DNA of 8,508 nt from an uncultured Verrucomicrobiota bacterium (GTDB lineage: Bacteria; Verrucomicrobiota; Kiritimatiellia; RFP12; UBA1067). The notes beneath the pieces were generated by a model. That model did no database searches and was not told the origin of the DNA. It worked only from the letters and a program-made list of their open reading frames with translations. The DNA lies in NCBI GenBank assembly GCA_945487985.1, contig CALYTX010000045.1, forward strand, positions 1 to 8,508, written 5' to 3'. Positions within the stretch are counted from its first letter, which is position 1. Each line of letters opens with the position of its first letter. Positions 6,865-8,508 of the stretch are shown in pieces. The translations under genes were made by a program, and so were the position numbers.

Positions 6865-8360
6865 TATCCGCGATAGTTCGGTGCTTCCTTGGTTATGGTG
6901 ATGTCGTGCGGACGCGACTCGCGCAGACCATTGGCCGTGACGCGATAAAACTTGCCCTTCTCCTGCAACTGGGCAATCGTGCGCGCTCCGCAATAGCCCA
7001 GCGACGCCCTAAGCCCGCCGCAGAACTGGGTCATAATTCCCTTGACGTGGCCAGAATAAGGAACCATCCCTTCTATGCCCTGCGGCACGAGGTCGTCATC
7101 ACTCTCGTTATCCTGGAAATAACGCGCCCGCGAACCCTTGCCATTCTTGAGCGCGGCCATCGAGCCCATTCCACGATAGACAACATATTGGCGGCCGTTG
7201 GAATAGATCTTCTCGCCTGGAGATTCCTCAGTGCCTGCAAGCACGCTACCGAGCATCACGCTGTCGGCACCCGCAGCCAGAGCCTTGGGAACATCGCCGG
7301 AAAGCTTGATGCCCCCGTCGGCGATAACCGCTACTTCCGATCCGCGAAGCGCCTTAGCGGCACTGTAAACTGCCGTGAGCTGGGGGATGCCCACGCCGCA
7401 AACAACCCGCGTCGTGCAAATCGATCCGGGTCCGATACCGACCTTGACCGCATGCGCGCCGGCCTTTGCCAGCGCCACCGCCGCTTCGCCCGTAGCGATA
7501 TTGCCCGCGATAACATCCACCTTCGGGAAGTGGCGGACGATATACTTCGTCATCTCAATGATGCCCTTCGAGTGTCCGTGAGCCGAGTCAACGACCACCG
7601 CATCGACACCGGCCGCCGCCAGTTTCTCCATGCGGGAGAGGTCACCCTTGCCGCCGGAGACCGACGCGGAAACACGAAGCCGGAACTTGTCGTCGCAATT
7701 GTAGGTCGGGTTCTGGTTCTCGACCAGACGTTGCACATCGGTGAAACTGTAGAGACCGACGACCCGGCCGCTCTTGTCGACGAGCGGAAGTTTACCGACC
7801 TTCGCCGCGCGCATGAGGTCGTACGCCTTCTTGAGGGAGGTGCCCGGCTTCGCCGTGATGGGCGCCGGCTGCATAACATCCTTGAGCTTCTTCGCCTCCA
7901 TGGGCGCAAAACGCATGTCAGAGCTCGTAATCATGCCGACGAGACGGTCGTCCGCATCGAGCACGGGGAAGCCGTTGAACTTCAGCCCCATGCGCTTCTT
8001 CTCCGCACGGAGGAAGGAGATGTCGTCGTTCTCGTGAAAGCAGACTGGAGCCGCTATCAGGCCGTTCAGGTAGTTCTTCACTTTCGCGACCTCTTTCGCC
8101 TGATCGTCTTCCTCGAGATTCTTGTGAATGCAACCGATGCCGCCCGCCAGCGCCATCGCAATTGCCATGGGCGCCTCGGTTACCGTGTCCATCGCCGCGG
8201 ACATAAACGGAATTTTCATCTTCGTGCGGCTGGTGAGTTTAGTTTCAAGCGAAGCATCGTCAGGCAGGAAATCGGCATACTGCGTGACCAAGGTAACATC
8301 GTCATATGTCAGCCCTTCATACGGAAAGGCCTTCATAAAAGAGTCAACATATTTATTCAT
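6864..8360 (-). CDS. guaB: Inosine-5'-monophosphate dehydrogenase
   Basis: Oxidises IMP to XMP with NAD+, the rate-limiting step of guanine nucleotide synthesis, in the cytoplasm. The protein has 498 residues (E. coli has 488). The TIM barrel begins at GLTYDDVTLV (16-25) and continues through MSAAMDTVTE and AGGIGCIHKN. It is interrupted by a pair of CBS domains (about 103-215), recognisable from FPVLDADDRLVGMITSSD and LPLVDKSGRVVGLYSFTD. The catalytic half has DSAHGHS (258-264), GIGPGSICTTR with nucleophile Cys315, ADGGIKLSGD (347-356), the GSVLAGTEESPGE loop and the Arg413-Tyr414 flap pair in RARYFQD. The usual tail KEAPNYRG ends the protein. All catalytic residues are present. The ATG at 8360 is chosen because GGGAG lies four bases upstream. 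An alternative ATG at 8336 has no ribosome site. It is the first gene of the run, directly downstream of a strong promoter. CBS domains in this family commonly bind adenine or guanine nucleotides for allosteric control. Confidence 0.98.
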   Translation of the reverse strand: MNKYVDSFMKAFPYEGLTYDDVTLVTQYADFLPDDASLETKLTSRTKMKIPFMSAAMDTVTEAPMAIAMALAGGIGCIHKNLEEDDQAKEVAKVKNYLNGLIAAPVCFHENDDISFLRAEKKRMGLKFNGFPVLDADDRLVGMITSSDMRFAPMEAKKLKDVMQPAPITAKPGTSLKKAYDLMRAAKVGKLPLVDKSGRVVGLYSFTDVQRLVENQNPTYNCDDKFRLRVSASVSGGKGDLSRMEKLAAAGVDAVVVDSAHGHSKGIIEMTKYIVRHFPKVDVIAGNIATGEAAVALAKAGAHAVKVGIGPGSICTTRVVCGVGIPQLTAVYSAAKALRGSEVAVIADGGIKLSGDVPKALAAGADSVMLGSVLAGTEESPGEKIYSNGRQYVVYRGMGSMAALKNGKGSRARYFQDNESDDDLVPQGIEGMVPYSGHVKGIMTQFCGGLRASLGYCGARTIAQLQEKGKFYRVTANGLRESRPHDITITKEAPNYRG

Positions 8361-8364
8361 AAAA

Positions 8365-8369
8365 CTCCC
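8365..8369 (-). promoter_or_regulatory. Ribosome binding site of guaB
   Basis: GGGAG on the minus strand, four bases (TTTT) before the ATG at 8360. The spacing is slightly short, but this is the only Shine-Dalgarno-like motif near a plausible guaB start, and it favours 8360 over the in-frame ATG at 8336. Confidence 0.7.
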
Positions 8370-8370
8370 G

Positions 8371-8389
8371 AAAGGCGCAACAGCCCTTT
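8371..8389 (-). promoter_or_regulatory. Small hairpin in guaB leader
   Basis: In the predicted 5' leader, AAAGGGC can pair with GCGCCTTT through seven base pairs with one bulged G and a TGTT loop. It lies at the extreme 5' end of the transcript and stops one base before the Shine-Dalgarno GGGAG. A 5' stabilising hairpin is one possible role. It does not itself cover the ribosome site, and no known riboswitch fits in so short a leader. Confidence 0.35.
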
Positions 8390-8398
8390 TTGGAGTCA

Positions 8399-8427
8399 AT
8401 TATACCAAAAACAGTGCCCTTTGGCAA
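8399..8427 (-). promoter_or_regulatory. Sigma70-type promoter of guaB operon
   Basis: On the minus strand, a -35 box TTGCCA (8422-8427, five of six consensus bases) is followed by a 17-base spacer and a perfect -10 box TATAAT (8399-8404). Transcription should begin near 8391-8392, giving a leader of about 31 bases before the guaB ATG at 8360. Box match, spacing and position all agree. The -35 box lies in the loop and inner stem of the terminator-like hairpin at 8407-8438. Confidence 0.85.
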
Positions 8428-8438
8428 AAGCGGCACTG
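8407..8438 (-). terminator. Rho-independent terminator of an upstream gene, overlapping the guaB promoter
   Basis: On the minus strand, CAGTGCC (8432-8438) pairs perfectly with GGCACTG (8412-8418). Inside these arms, CTTT (8427-8430) pairs with AAAG (8419-8422), leaving one bulged G at 8431 and a TGCC tetraloop. The 11-bp stem is followed at once by five T (8407-8411). The plus-strand reading has no T run after the stem, so the polarity fits a gene beyond the right edge on the minus strand. The dyad could instead, or also, be a DNA operator over the -35 box. Confidence 0.7.
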
Positions 8439-8508
8439 GGGCGGCACGTAATGGGCGCAGTTTGTCATAATACCGTGTACCATGCCCAGAATTGAGTCTG
8501 TTTTCGGG
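8439..8508. other. Unassigned right edge, probable 3' end of an upstream minus-strand gene
   Basis: Seventy bases to the right of the terminator-like hairpin. One minus-strand frame runs from the edge and stops at TGA (8465-8467), 27 bases before the hairpin, which is the arrangement expected of a gene end. The fourteen visible codons are too few to identify a product or confirm that the frame is real. A plus-strand ATG at 8482 also opens to the edge, but it has no ribosome site. Confidence 0.25.

Larger units (their letters stand above)
93..8392 (-). other. Probable five-gene operon guaB-lepB-kinase-ilvA-gpmI
   Basis: All five genes run the same way. The junctions are: guaB/lepB share one base (TAATG), lepB/kinase overlap by four bases (ATGA), kinase/ilvA are one base apart (TAA-A-ATG), and ilvA/gpmI are 55 bp apart. 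The only strong promoter seen is upstream of guaB, and I see no terminator between genes. The junction geometry is direct observation. The single transcript is inference, and a separate weak promoter within ilvA or the 55-bp gap for gpmI cannot be excluded. Confidence 0.75.

Noticed and set aside
6865..6993. Longer lepB start at 6993
   Set aside because: The extra 43 residues come from out-of-frame guaB sequence and would precede the signal-anchor helix. The TAATG junction at 6864 fits better.
8361..8399. Longer guaB start at 8399
   Set aside because: This codon lies within the -10 box region, upstream of the predicted transcription start, and the 13 extra residues do not match the family.
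6849..8495. Long plus-strand open frame of 548 codons opposite guaB
   Set aside because: It lies antisense to the fully supported guaB gene, is rich in Arg/His/Leu with no recognisable motif, and has no ribosome site. It is an artefact of guaB codon bias.
8353..8508. Minus-strand frame open from the right edge into the start of guaB
   Set aside because: About 50 open codons would run through the terminator and promoter. This length is not rare by chance, and no protein features are seen.

Overview
The window holds five complete protein genes, all on the minus strand and packed head to tail. In transcription order (right to left) they are guaB (IMP dehydrogenase), lepB (signal peptidase I), a large membrane-anchored Hanks-type Ser/Thr protein kinase, ilvA (biosynthetic threonine deaminase) and gpmI (cofactor-independent phosphoglycerate mutase). 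Coding sequence fills about 97% of the window. I see no tRNA, rRNA, CRISPR array, insertion sequence or phage gene.

Layout. Positions 8361-8508 are the only clearly regulatory stretch. They hold a strong sigma70-type promoter for guaB (TTGCCA, 17 bp, TATAAT). That promoter is superimposed on what looks like a Rho-independent terminator for a gene beyond the right edge. A short leader hairpin and a Shine-Dalgarno sequence follow. From guaB to ilvA the genes touch: guaB/lepB share one base (TAATG), lepB/kinase overlap by four (ATGA), and kinase/ilvA are one base apart. ilvA and gpmI are separated by 55 bp with no convincing promoter. After gpmI, 92 bp remain to the left edge, including a GC-rich hairpin. 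The simplest reading is one five-gene transcript from the promoter at about 8400.

Organism. The window suggests a Gram-negative-type bacterium of moderate GC content. A eukaryote-like Ser/Thr kinase with a long Ala/Lys/Glu-rich C-terminal part, a signal peptidase with a large insert between its catalytic Ser and Lys, and a housekeeping operon of unrelated functions all point to the PVC superphylum, perhaps Lentisphaerota, Kiritimatiellota or another Verrucomicrobiota lineage. This is inference from gene style and not a placement.

How the genes fit together. Four genes are core metabolism or secretion: guanine nucleotide synthesis, signal-peptide cleavage, the first step of isoleucine synthesis, and lower glycolysis. 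They form no single pathway. The unusual member is the kinase. It carries an HGD motif in place of HRD, one transmembrane helix, and about 550 residues beyond the membrane, ending in a domain I do not recognise. Its tight coupling to lepB and ilvA guarantees co-expression and may hint at a link between envelope sensing and growth metabolism, but nothing in the sequence proves a functional connection. I found no clear novel system. The kinase and the LepB insert are the best candidates for follow-up.
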